Below are positions 16,301-27,400 of a stretch of 64,000 bases of DNA, in pieces (positions within the stretch are counted from its first letter, which is position 1; every line of letters starts with the position of its first letter). The notes beneath the pieces are model-generated. The model did no database searches. It saw only the letters and a program-made list of their open reading frames with translations, and was not told the DNA's origin. Source of the DNA: an uncultured Clostridia bacterium. Its GTDB lineage: Bacteria; Bacillota; Clostridia; Oscillospirales; CAG-272. The stretch spans positions 1 to 64,000 of the forward strand of contig CANPZU010000005.1 in the NCBI GenBank assembly GCA_947588825.1, read 5' to 3'. Made by a program: the position numbers and the translations under genes.

Positions 16301-17606
16301 CTGTACCGACAGTCCCCTCATTGGAGGAGCTGACATCTGTTGCAACAAAAGTTTCGTCTTCCAGCTCTCCCTCAATGAGAAAACGGTCCAAGATATCTCG
16401 CTCCTGTGCCGTAAAATAGGTATTGTAGGAGAGTTCCCGGTTAACGGACTGAATGCTGCTGGTGTACTGGTCGATATTGTTCTGAATAGAATCAATCGCG
16501 GCTTCCTGCCTGGAGATTTCCGAACGCTTCAAAATCACCTGGGCATAAATATTGGCAAGCTCCTTTAACCGGTTTGATTTGCCGGTATCGGTTGTCTCAA
16601 TCGCATATGCCTGAATCGTCACATTCTGCTGGGTCATCAGAGTATCCAGCTCACCATTCAGCTCAACAAGAGCGGCCTGCTCCGACAGCTTTTGCGCAGT
16701 CAGAGACGCCCTGGCGGAAATCAGCCCGACATAGTATTGCTGCCGATCTCTGATTCTTTGCTCCCAGTCCTTGACACGCTGCGCCAAAGTGACACTGCTG
16801 CTGCCGACAAAGACATCCAAATCACCGTTTGCAATGAAGTAATCCAGATTGATGATATAGTCGGTACCCGTAGGATTGACTTCACGAATCGATAGGTCAT
16901 CCGATCCGTAAAGATGGAGCTTGGTCGTGAGATCGTCCGTGATCTCAGATACGTCAACCGCATCCACCAGATTCTTGTAATCCAGATAGACAGGAACACA
17001 CGGGACTTCCTCACTCAGATCATATACACTGATACTTCTCTGATACACATCAAATACGAAAGCACACCGATATTTTTCTGCCGCGTCACCATAGCAAAAA
17101 CTCAGGATATCGTCGCTGTACTCATCAAAGGTACGATAGCATCCGATCAACCTGGGCGACACATACCCGACGTGCCAGGACGGGTCCGCCTCAATAATGC
17201 GTCCCAATACAGTATCGCCGGATTTCAAAGGATTCCAGAAATTATAGGTGCCCTCCTCCAAAAACATACTCTTTGTAGAAAGCATCTGTTCAAGGGAATA
17301 CCCGGTCACCGTTTTGATCTCTGTAATGCCGTCACCGGATTTCTTTGGAGACGTCAAAACATAGATACCAAACTCCTCCGTATAGACAACACGGTAGCTG
17401 ATAAGCTCGTTATAGAGTGGATTCTTGATTCCGTTTGCATAGTACGGAACCGTAAATTCAATCGTGCTGATATCCGCATAGTTGATCTCAAAATGCACAT
17501 CATAGGCAAACGGAATGACACCGAGCTCTTTTCCTGCCAGTGTCTGAAGCCGCAGCATCGGCTGTTTCTTATCCGCTGCGTTGATCTTCTTAAAATCAAG
17601 ATACAT
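13377..17606 (-). CDS. Tail endopeptidase-like protein with S74 chaperone
   Basis: 1,409 residues. The N-terminal about 400 residues resemble prophage tail proteins (Tal / PF06605 type) that form the tail tip. A coiled coil lies at about 280-400. Residues about 880-1,130 hold three near-identical repeats of about 80 residues (GTITAKDGTIGGLTIKDGY; FWAGxxSPxxAPFWVKK). The last about 106 residues are a peptidase-S74 intramolecular chaperone: SSDANLKNNI (residues 1304-1313, Ser-Asp with Lys1310) marks self-cleavage, followed by GFISQQVE and a C-terminal coiled coil. The mature fibre would thus lose its C-terminus after trimerising. Confidence 0.85.
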   Translation of the reverse strand: MYLDFKKINAADKKQPMLRLQTLAGKELGVIPFAYDVHFEINYADISTIEFTVPYYANGIKNPLYNELISYRVVYTEEFGIYVLTSPKKSGDGITEIKTVTGYSLEQMLSTKSMFLEEGTYNFWNPLKSGDTVLGRIIEADPSWHVGYVSPRLIGCYRTFDEYSDDILSFCYGDAAEKYRCAFVFDVYQRSISVYDLSEEVPCVPVYLDYKNLVDAVDVSEITDDLTTKLHLYGSDDLSIREVNPTGTDYIINLDYFIANGDLDVFVGSSSVTLAQRVKDWEQRIRDRQQYYVGLISARASLTAQKLSEQAALVELNGELDTLMTQQNVTIQAYAIETTDTGKSNRLKELANIYAQVILKRSEISRQEAAIDSIQNNIDQYTSSIQSVNRELSYNTYFTAQERDILDRFLIEGELEDETFVATDVSSSNEGTVGTVSGTVSFTSSAVTRVTDSRSGNTMYLMSGGELTVPGGNFSGNVVRGTLDMRSGSSYVLSVYLGDSNYGGKYYSSGLLTLTGSLSSLSSDVSLHVDQGIQEYTGTRLSFYTSGASSYFTAEASDFQRYSVSMDLYEFGVEALDDCAWPSYEFDIDSANFLYQEKFEPFKDSLTLGKGVHLNLGSEGNMTAKVIGVELDFDDIRDFKLLFSNRYYRKTGVTKWIDDIKKTSRSSRSFDASKFIYNRSADMSTDVDEFMKGQLNAAVNNIVNKTDQTVLINSAGIQVGGNSNYQLRIVDNMLAMTDDGWQSAKLAIGLFASPETGEQWGVNAELIAGKLIIGNNLVLQNPLVDSQGHRTGTMMFQVDATGVWLYNSRMVFQSNSGRIIIDPEYGIAAGNNLLFSTSGTTVTPGFIDRYGRIITDSDGMPQNANFYLDIDTGNAYFRGKLIAESGEIGGFTIASSYLYSGSSSNRVAINGGSTYNSNYAFWAGSETPSLAPFYVMKNGTVKATNGTFEGKVTATSGSFTGTITAKDGTIGGLTIKDGYLYSGSGQNHIEINSSSSHYSAYAFWAGADSPTSAPFWVKKNGEMSATNGTFNGKVTATSGSFSGTITAKDGTIGGLTIKDGYMYSSNGSKQYVGVSGGYGDGEYVFWAGNSTPASAPFWVKKDGSMKATSGTFTGSISFDDFNKDAQQKVNQAIEDALAAIDSASAANDAAVAAKKTADGAVKTAGDASSLVSGWTYSGTTYIDGNKIFAGTVAASKLVGGEVDLLGVTYDWRGNQTTYVVGKILIGATADGAGIEFTSTGGFRVECDGNFWVKSSSGSFGIGSSTAGAAFTCGANLIPQGSSYTIGTKNNPWNAVYASTGEIQSSDANLKNNIEDLSDKYIDLIDHVKPVRYKLNDGTSGRYHTGFISQQVESAMNTAGVNSKEFGGFVKDTNDEGEEIYMLRYEEFIALLLAKIRQQERRIKQLEDRA

Positions 17607-17622
17607 GATCCACCTCTCTCCG

Positions 17623-18408
17623 CTATGCGCCTACGTTGTACAGGTACCGACCGCTGATTGTGACCTTGCCACTGCCCCTGATAACAAGCTCATTATCACC
17701 TGGTACCAGATAGAAAAACTGAAAGTTGAAATAATCATATATGTCGTACTTGTAGGATGCCACGTCGATCACTTCATTCTCATTGTCCATATTCACCGTA
17801 AAACCGCCCGACGGCATACCGGTAAACTGCGTCGTCACACCGGTTGTCCGGTTGGTAATAGAAAACGAAGAGCATCCCTGTGCTACCTCGATTTTCAATT
17901 GAGGATAGAGAGGTACACGTGCCGTACTGTCATTATAAAACAGATACTCTTTTGTTCCGTCTACTCTGATCTCCTCCTCAAACGGATAGCTGTATCCATA
18001 TGGGCAATCACAGATAATAGTTGCATCAAATGCAATTGGAAACCAGGCGATATTGATGGCGGTCATTGATTGAATCAGACAATGAAACTCAACGCCTTCC
18101 ATATCAGGTTGGTCAATCGTCAACCATTGATATTCCTGATACCCAGTCAGCCATTGGGCAACCTCCTGTACCTGCCAACGGTCCAAATACTCATTGCTTG
18201 CAAAAATCAGATGGAACGTCAGCGGATCGTCATGGTAACGCACCCCATAATGGAGCGGCGTAATCCGGTTTGCAAGCCGCTTCTCCACGATATTGGCTTG
18301 GTTCCCAAATGGGTTATCACCGTGCTTGGTATCGCCAAGATCGCAGACAAACATCCCATATAAGGAGGCTGGAGTGTCTGCGTAGGTGAACTCATAGGCT
18401 TTATACAC
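17623..18408 (-). CDS. Distal tail protein (Dit-like)
   Basis: 261 residues from a GTG start with AAGGAGG seven bases upstream. An in-frame ATG further up reads through the terminator and is unlikely. The features ANIVEKRLANRITPLHYGVR, then PLTFHLIFASNEYLD, and a beta-rich C-terminal half fit Dit proteins, which form the hexameric hub between tail tube and tail tip. It lies in the canonical position between the tape measure and the tail endopeptidase. Confidence 0.8.
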   Translation of the reverse strand: MYKAYEFTYADTPASLYGMFVCDLGDTKHGDNPFGNQANIVEKRLANRITPLHYGVRYHDDPLTFHLIFASNEYLDRWQVQEVAQWLTGYQEYQWLTIDQPDMEGVEFHCLIQSMTAINIAWFPIAFDATIICDCPYGYSYPFEEEIRVDGTKEYLFYNDSTARVPLYPQLKIEVAQGCSSFSITNRTTGVTTQFTGMPSGGFTVNMDNENEVIDVASYKYDIYDYFNFQFFYLVPGDNELVIRGSGKVTISGRYLYNVGA

Positions 18409-18423
18409 CGCGATACCTCCTTC

Positions 18424-18465
18424 CAAAAAAGAATATAAGAAGGGCAGGAGATTGCTCCCCTGCCC
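18424..18465 (-). terminator. Terminator after the tape measure gene
   Basis: GGGCAGG-GG-AG / CTCCTGCCC stem (18442-18465) with loop CAAT and a two-base bulge, followed on the minus strand by TTCTTATATTCTTTTTT. It lies between the tape measure and Dit genes. Confidence 0.65.
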
Positions 18466-18473
18466 ATATAAAA

Positions 18474-21400
18474 TCAAATGCTGATTTTCAGAATCCTTGC
18501 GATCTGATTGACCATATCGTAGGTAACCTTGGCGTGCTTCTGCACCGTCTCACTACTGGCGCTTCCCTGGATGATGGTATCGCCAATTGTGATCTTAACA
18601 GAATCATTCTCGTTGTTGGTAGTCACATTTCCTACACGGCCTTTTATCCTATCCAGAACACCGGAAACGATAGAGCCACCAACAGAATTTGGCAGATCCA
18701 ACGCAACCTCAGAAAGGGACTTAATCCTCTCCATCTGCGTTTTCAGATTTGCCACCATCTGTTCACTCAGCACCCATTCCTTGTCCTTCAGAATCGCCAG
18801 TTGTTCATTCTCTTTAAGAGAACCGCCGCCAACGATGCCACCGGTATGATACAGGTATTGCTTGTATTTCTTGAACAATTCCTCATTACCAACATACCAC
18901 ACACCATCCAGCTTGCGTTCTGCATTGATACCGTACTGCTTCAGCATCGCGCCAAGCTCAAGATTTCGATTTTCCAGATAAGGGCGGTTATCGCCGGCAC
19001 CTTTCCACGCCTGCGCGTTCCGGTACATCTCAGAAATAATCGCATGGATCATCTCCTGATCGGTCGGTTCCGTATAGGTTCCATTCTGCCCAACAGTTTG
19101 ACTTTGGCTGCTCTGCCCGCTCTGACCGCCGGAGGTATAAGAGCTGCTCCAACTGGAAGAACTGCTTGTCATAGAGCTGGCCTGGTCACGGTAGGCGTCG
19201 CCCTGTTCACGGTAAGCATCACTCTGGGCGCGGTAGGCGTCGATATCCTTCTGGATCTGTGCAAGAGCAGTCAGATAATCACCGTACCGCTGCGCTGCGG
19301 CCAATGCATCCTCCCACGCCGCCGTGATCTCCGTACTGGCGACAGTGCCGTACTCATAGTTCCAGTCGAGCAATTCCTGATACAGCGTATCCCAGTGGTC
19401 ACGGATATAGTCAATCGCCATATCATAGAGCTTTTGATAAGAAGAAATGCTCTCTTCGAGAACTTCTATTTCCTTATCCTTCTCCTCGTGATAGGCTTCT
19501 TCCATCTTGTCCAGAGCATCCTCCTGGACTTCGATAGCGTGATCCGCCTGGGTATCCGCCAGATCCTCCTGGAGATCTGCGATTTCCTCCAACAGCTTAG
19601 ACCGTTCCGCCTGTGCCTCACGGCTGTCATCCAGACTCAGAGCATCCGCCTTGGATTGCAGAGCAGCTAGATCCTTGACCTTATCGGAAATGTTCTTTTG
19701 GTAGTCCGCCGCATCCTTATCTGCCCTCAAAGATTTCTTTTTCAGGTCGATAATATCGGAATAGGCGTCCTTCATATCTTCCAGAGCGTCGATCTGGTCC
19801 TCAATGCGCTGTTTGAGCATATCCATGACGTATTTGAGTAAATCGCCCATACCGTCTGCCATATCCTCCAGCGCATCCGCCTGATCGTCCATCTCGTCGG
19901 CCAGCCGGTCCATCTCATCTGCCATATCGCGCATCTGGTCCGCCATCGCTTCCATGGCCTCTTGCGCTTCACCTGCGGTGTGACCGATTCCGGCCACTGC
20001 CGTATTTGCCAAGCCTTGGAGTGCCTGGATATTGTGAAGCGCCGCCTCATACTGCGCATCATTCAACGAGGATTTCAACAGGCTGAGATTAGCATATACT
20101 AACCCCCATGTCGCATCCGTCGCCTGCTCCGTGGCGAACAGCAGTTGATTCAGATCTTCAATGGAGTCCTCCTGAAGCGCCAACCGAAGCCGCTCGATAT
20201 AAGTCAATGCCTGCTCAATGGCAAGCTGCTGCGTCTTGGCAGCAACGACCTCCTCGATTTTCTCCTTGTTGAGAACCAGCATTCCGTTCTCGTCCATCAG
20301 ATACTGCATATACTCAGTGCCTAGAGCGAGGATCTGTTGATAGGTATCAATAGTCAGGAATCCGCCATTTTCAGCATATTCCGTAGCCGCATTGGTCAGC
20401 GTGTCATAAGCACCCTGGATACTGTCAAGCGCGTCGTTCGCCTCATTAACGATCTCTTTCAAATCGCTGACAATGGCGACTTTTGCATCACGGATAGCAT
20501 CCTTAATCTCATGCCAAGAATCAGAATTTTCCTGATTTGCGTCATTGAGATCTGTGATAGTGCCAATCAGTTCCTCTGTATCTTTCCGGAGTGCATTGGT
20601 AGCTTCCTGGACAGAATCATATTTGCCCTTGCTCTCCGCCTGAAGCTCATTGAGATGCTCCAGGTTGTCAATCCAGAGTTCGTTCGTATCGCAGTTGTAT
20701 TCAACCGCAAATCCAAGCTCACGGAGAGACTGCACACCAGCAGCAATCGTAACGTCACGCTGATCGTTCAGCGTATGAAGCGCGGCCTGCTCTTCCTTGT
20801 ACGCATTGATAAGCTCACGTTGCAGAGCGATTTGCTCTTTATAATTGGAAGATTTGCTGATCTTATCCTCCAAAGAGGCCCGCCGCTCCTGCACTTCTTC
20901 GAGCTGCCTGACAGCTTCCCGATAGGCATCAACATCGGCAATGTATTCTTCAACTTCCTTGGACGCCTTGGACGCACTGGAGCTTCCGGATTTTCCGGAG
21001 CTGCTTCCCCTCGGTACAGATACCTTGATCTCTGGTACCTTGACATCAATAGAGCCTATATCCGCCTGCGCCTGTTTCAGATAGCGGTCAAGGATATCTC
21101 CGTAGTTGTTCGCTTCATACTCGTCCAGAGCACCGCTTTCTTTTCTGGTGATAAGCGATTGCGCCTTTTGAAGTGCCGCCATCTTATCCGCAGTCACACC
21201 AGCCATGGCCGCTTGCTGGGCCAGAGCCGCAATGACATCGGACGTCGCATTCTTGAAGTTGATTGCGGAGATTTGTGCGTTATACTGCTCCTGGCGCAGG
21301 AGCTTAAGGTACTGGATTGTATTATCTGCAGCACCGCTCTCTTCCAGAAGCGCCTCCGCATCCTCCCATACCGCATCCGCCATCCCGTTTGCCGCCAATA

Positions 21401-24400
21401 CAGCTTCAAGACGGGTAGCGTTCAGTCGCGCCATGACAACTTCATGCGCATTCGTGACACCCATCTCTTCTAGCAGAGACTCGATCACACTGGCATTGCT
21501 TTCTGTCAGGTTGTCGAGGATACCAATTGAATTGATATATTCCTCGGCCAATGCGTTCGCCGCATCCTGTACCTCTTCCATACTGGACTTGGCATTGGCC
21601 GTCACTTTGATAAATTGCTCAAAGGAATCCAGGTCGCCAAACGTCTGGTAGAGATCATTCAGTGTACTGGCAGAGGCAGCAGTACCGTCCTCAAAATCAC
21701 TGAGTACATCCGTCAAAGACTTGATGTTCTTCTCTACCGCACTGAATTGCTCCAGGAAAGTAGGAGAAAATGCAGATTTACTGGAAATTTCATCGAGAAG
21801 CGCACTGTAAATCGAAAGCAGTTCGTTGTCGGACTCAATCGCACTCGCGTTGGATATAAACTCCTCCGTCAGGTTTGTGATTTCCGTCTCGGTAAAACCG
21901 GCCGCAGCGCCGGCCTCCTGCAGATACTGCTTCATCGACGCAATAGCGCCGTTGGCCCCAACAAAGTGCATGGCCTCGCCGGTTTGAATTGCAGTATCAC
22001 CGATATCGGCAAGAAGATTCTTGATGGTAATACCGTCGATCTCTAACCCGCTTGTATCCAGACGGAGCAGATCCTGCGCGGTCCAATCCTCACCTGCACT
22101 CTCAATCAACCCGAAAATATAACGGTCAACCGTATCACGATCCAGCAGCACCGCGCCGTTTTCCGTTTGCAGCATCGGAGAGAACGCGATCTCAATACCG
22201 TCATACTCTGACGATCCGCCAAATACCGTAGAGATCGTTCCTCGCATTTCTTCAACGGATGTATCCCACGATTTCAGAGCGTCTTCATAGAGCTTCAGGT
22301 TTTCCTCCGTCCACTCCAGAACCTGACGGTTATTGGTATCAATGTTTCCGAAAACAGTCTTCGACTGATCGATGTCGAGGCTTTCCACCTCGTTCATCAG
22401 ATCAATATATTCACGGACGCTTGGGAGAGAATTTTCAATCTCCTGATTTCTCTTTTTCAGAGATTCAATTTCTTTCTCGATCTCTCCCTTTTCGCTCTCC
22501 ATCTTGGCATTGGCATTTTCTCTCCAAGCCTCAGTATTGAGCTTGACAACGCCGTTTTCCTCATAGAGATAGGACAGGTAATTTTCTTCCGCATCGGCAA
22601 GTGCTTTGATCGTCTCAGGAGACAATCCACCTGTAGCCATCTCCGCCTCAGCAGTTGCGGCAACGTCATAGGAGTCTTTCAGCTTCGCCAGCACATCCGG
22701 TAGCTCAGACAATTTTGCGGTATATGTCTCAGCGGTATCTTTACCGGCATTTTGAGCGTCCGCCAAAGCGTTTAGATTCTCAACGACGCCATCCATTGAC
22801 AAGCCTGCGGTCGTACAGGCTTGCGCCAATGCGGGAAACTGATTCCTAATGGTATCAACGGTAACACCCGTTTCGGCGGCGATCTTCTGAAGCTCTTGTA
22901 CATCATCCTTATACTCGTCACTTCCGGCAATCTTGTCCCATTGCATCTCATTCCACTTGGCAGGATCTAAATTCTGATAGATCAACTGAATCGCACCGTT
23001 GATCTCATCCAAAGCCTCCTTTTGATCCTGTGAAAGTTCGTCGTATGGGATTGCTTCCAGATTGGACTTATACGTACTCAGAACTTCTGCCTGTTCCCAG
23101 ATATTATCCGTCGTCTCTTTAATGACAGTCTGGAAATGAGTGTAATCATCGCTGCTCTCATCACACGCATCACGGAGCTTTTCCATCTGCTGGATACCGG
23201 CAAGCAATGCGGAAATATCCGTCTCATCAAAGAAAAGGCTGGCATTGTTCCCGGAGTTGTTTGACCTGTCAATATACTCATCGACCATTGATTGAGAAAT
23301 CTCAGAATCAAAGTTCTTTCTATACGCATGGACAGTATCCTCGGCGGCGTCCCTAGCAGCCCTTTGTCTTTCCTTCTCAGCAAGATCAGCCTGAATTTTA
23401 AGACTCTCATTTGCTTCTCTCAGCTTTTGAAGCTCAGATTCCTCTACAAACGTCAGGTGGCCTTTCGATTCTAATTCTTCAATTCGTTCCTTTGTAGTTG
23501 CTAACTCATCATTCAAAGAATCTACCTTAGTTTTAGCTTCTTGAAATTTAGAGACGGAAGCCTCCATCTTTTCTGTAGCTTCCTCTGCTGTCTCTACCAA
23601 AATATCATACAGCTTAGTAGCACCTGCAATTGCAACAGGAAGCAAACTAATCAGTATCGTCAACCATCCGGTTGGCGTTGACATCATAGCGGCAGCTGCG
23701 GCCTTTGCGGAATCAGCCAGCGTCATATTAGAAGCAGTCAGCGTAGCACTTTCTGCAATCTGCGTTGTTTTGGCAACAATATCCTGAAGCTCCGCCTCCG
23801 TCAACACACCATTCGCAACAGCCGCTTTCAAAAGGGATGCCGTAACAGCATCGGTAGATGCTACATTCAGCTGGTTGGAAATCGTCCCGGCTTCCATGTT
23901 CAGCATCTTTTCCAGTTCCGCAACACTGTATTGCCTTGTCGCCTCAATAGCGGTCATCATGGTCAATATCTGACTCTGTTGCTCATTACTCAGGCCCAAA
24001 GCACTCATAGCGGCTTTTTGCTGTACAACATCAAGTTGACTGAGTGCAGAAGCATATTGGAGGGCACTCGCAGAACTGCCATCAAAACTGGTACCGGAAA
24101 GAGTTTGTATCACAGGAGCAACCGCGCTGTTCATCGACTGCATCGTAGAATAGAAGCGAAGGAATCCGGATGTCACAGATACCAGCACAACAGAGCCGAG
24201 TAATCCGAGTTTTCCGGTAAGCACATCAACGATATTGGAAAGCGCAGTCAGCATCTCAACAACGATTTTCATATCGTCTTGTCTGAACAGATTCTGAGCA
24301 ACACCAACCCACGTTTCCTGCAGTGCGTTAAGCTTGAACTCCAAAGATTCCTCAACCTTTGACATTTCTCTCTCTGCGCTGCCGGCGCTGTTCTCCATCG

Positions 24401-27400
24401 TCTCGATTGCTTTTCTCGCCTGATCGAAGTTCGTCAGAATAGCGGAACCGATCTGCGCCTGCCGCTTACCAAACAGTGTTTCCATCAGAGACGAACGGTT
24501 TTTATCCGTCAGTTCATCCCAGATATCAGCAATATCAGACAGAATATCATAGGTGGAACGATAGGTATCAGGATCTCCGGCTTCAAACAAACTGACACCA
24601 CGATAATTATTGCTTGCAACCTTTGTAAGATCGGCAATTGCACCTGTCAGCTCTGCCACATCTCCGGAAAACTCCTCCGTCTCCTCATCGTAACCACGAA
24701 TACGCATAGAGAGAGTTTTCAATCCGTTACCGACAGAAGCGGCATCTCTCGTGATTTCGATAGCAGAAGTTGCCAGAGCAACGGTCTCTTCAAAGGTATT
24801 GTTTGCGGCAGCCATGGCGGATGAAGTACGAGTCATCGCCTCTACAATATCGCCATTGGACACAGCAAACTTATTACCGATATCATTCACCTTGGAAATG
24901 ATACCGTCCAAGGAATCCTCTACATCTATGTCATATGCCTTGATGATACTGACCAAACCATCGGTCGCCTGGGTAATATCCATATCAGGAGAAATCGCCT
25001 CGAAGATAGCAGAGTTCTTTGCCAGACTCGCAGCATCCTCCATTGCGTAACCGAGCCTTGCCCATTCAGCAGTTTGGGAAATAACTTCCTCAGTAGTGAC
25101 TCCCAATGCCTTGGCGGTATCATTGGCACTGTGGTAGAACGCATCGTATTCTTCCCGTGTCGCCGTTGTTACCTTCTGCAAGTCGATCATCGCGGTATCA
25201 AGGTCTACGATAACAGACCAAGCAGACCTAAATAAATTAAATGCCCTGAAAAGCAATGTGGTAGCAGACACCCACTGAAGCACCTTACCAACATTATTCT
25301 TCAGAACATCGCCAAGAGACTGCATATTCTTTCCGGCAGCCTTTACCTCTGACTTGAACGCACTGAACTGGGAAGTCCACTTATTCAAATCCATCTGGTT
25401 GTTTACCAGTTTAAGGTTTTGCGTCAACTGCTGGAACTGCGCGTTCAATCCAGGATCTGACCGAAACGCACTCCACGTTCTTTCAACCGTTGCCAGATCC
25501 GCTTTCGCCTTTTCAAGATTTTGTGTAAACTTGAAATCGTTCGTATCACTGCGCTGGATACGAAACAACTCAGCCATCTCTTTGTTACATGAGCCGATCA
25601 GCTGCTGCATCCGTTCGTAAGTTTTGATTTTCTCCTGATCGCTCATCTCAGAATTATAGGAAGCCGCTGTCTCACGAAGCTCATTCATATTCTGAGAGAG
25701 AGTTTCTGTTGGATGTACAATCTGCTTATACTTGGTTTCCAAATCGGCAACCGTAGTCTGAACAGTCCGCATATTGTTGTCATACTCGCGGGCTTTGTCG
25801 GCCATCTTCTGCATGGATTTGCCAATCGTTTCTTCCCGATTGAGCCGTGCAGCCTCAGAGACACTGATTTGATCGGTGTATTGTAAAATATCGGAATACT
25901 CTAAAAGCTGCTCCGAAAGCTGTTCTTTCTGAGCAATATAGGTTTCCAATTGAGCATCCAGCGCAGCCTGCTTCGCCTCGTCAGAAGATGTATCTTCAAT
26001 AATGGCAGCCTGTACACCAGTGATTTTCTTTTCCGCCTGAAGCATCTGATTCAGGATATTGTTTGCCGCATTGATCCTTTCCTGCACCAGTGTGATCTCA
26101 GCGCGAAATTCCGAGAGTTGAGTCGTCCATCGGCTGAAGTCTCCTGCGTTCTTCACCGACTCAATTCCATCACGAAGCTGATTCAGCTTTGCAGAAAGAT
26201 CGGCGTCTTGTTGAATAAAACTGAACTTTTGTGCAAGACTGTCCAGGATGACATTGGCCCGCTCCATATTGATGATCGTCTTGTCATCCATCAGCGACTT
26301 CCGTTCGGAAGCCTGCATCTGCCCGATCTCATTCTTACAGGCGGCAATCTCCTCTTTGAGCCCGTTATAGGCAGCAATCTTATCCTGTGCGCTGGCGGCC
26401 CGATTGACCGCCTCCATAAGCACCTGAAGCTGCGAAACACGTTCACTCAGCTCCTGCGTCGGACCATTCAGCACTGAAAAACTCTGCTCAACATTCCTGA
26501 CCGCAGCAGACATCTGGCTCATATTGGCAGTAATTGCACGTGCACTGTCCGCAAGCTCTCCTTGCTTCTGATTCAATCTTGCTTCATTCAAAAGGCGGGC
26601 TTCTTCCAGCGTCTTTGCCTGCTGCACGTATTGCACAATATCAGCATAAGGAGCGAGCTGACTTTCCAGAGCGGATCGCTGTTCTGTCAGCAAATATAGC
26701 TCATCCTGCAATCCGGAAAGCCTTCCACTGTCCTTTTGCGGGTCCAGACTGATAATGCTTGACTGTACAGATGTGATCTTACTTTCAAGCGATATCAACT
26801 CTTGGTAAATATGGTTGGCTCCACGCAGGCGTTCCTGAAATACGGATACCTCGTTATTCAGATTATCAAAACTGTTGAGGAATCCTACCAACTGGTCTTT
26901 ATTGCCGACAGCTTGCAGAGATTTTTTCAGTTCGGAGATCTTTGTCTTGAATTGATCTGTCAGAATACCGGCAGACTGTAGGCGTTTTTCTAACGCTTCC
27001 AGATTGGATTGTTGGTCGATTTTAATAGTACCGATATCCTTTGTTCTCAGCTTTGTCGCTACATACTCTGCATTCTGATACTCTTTGACAAGGCGCTTCA
27101 ATCCGTCAATCTGAGAAGAAATATTAGCCCTCTGATCCACTGTCAGCTTACCGCTCTCAGAGGATAAGGCGGTGATAGCGTCGCTGATCTCTTTAACTTT
27201 ATTATTCAGCGTATCCAGATGTGTTTCATCCAGAATCGGTTTTGCGGATGTGCTTCCCGTATAACTCGCATTGAGATCGTCCAGTAAAGATTTCTGCTTT
27301 GTCAAAAACGCATTGCGTGACTCGTTGTCCCGTTTTGCCTCAGCCGCAATCTGCTCCTGAATTTTGCGTTGACGTTCGAGATTGGCGGTGACATTGGTCA

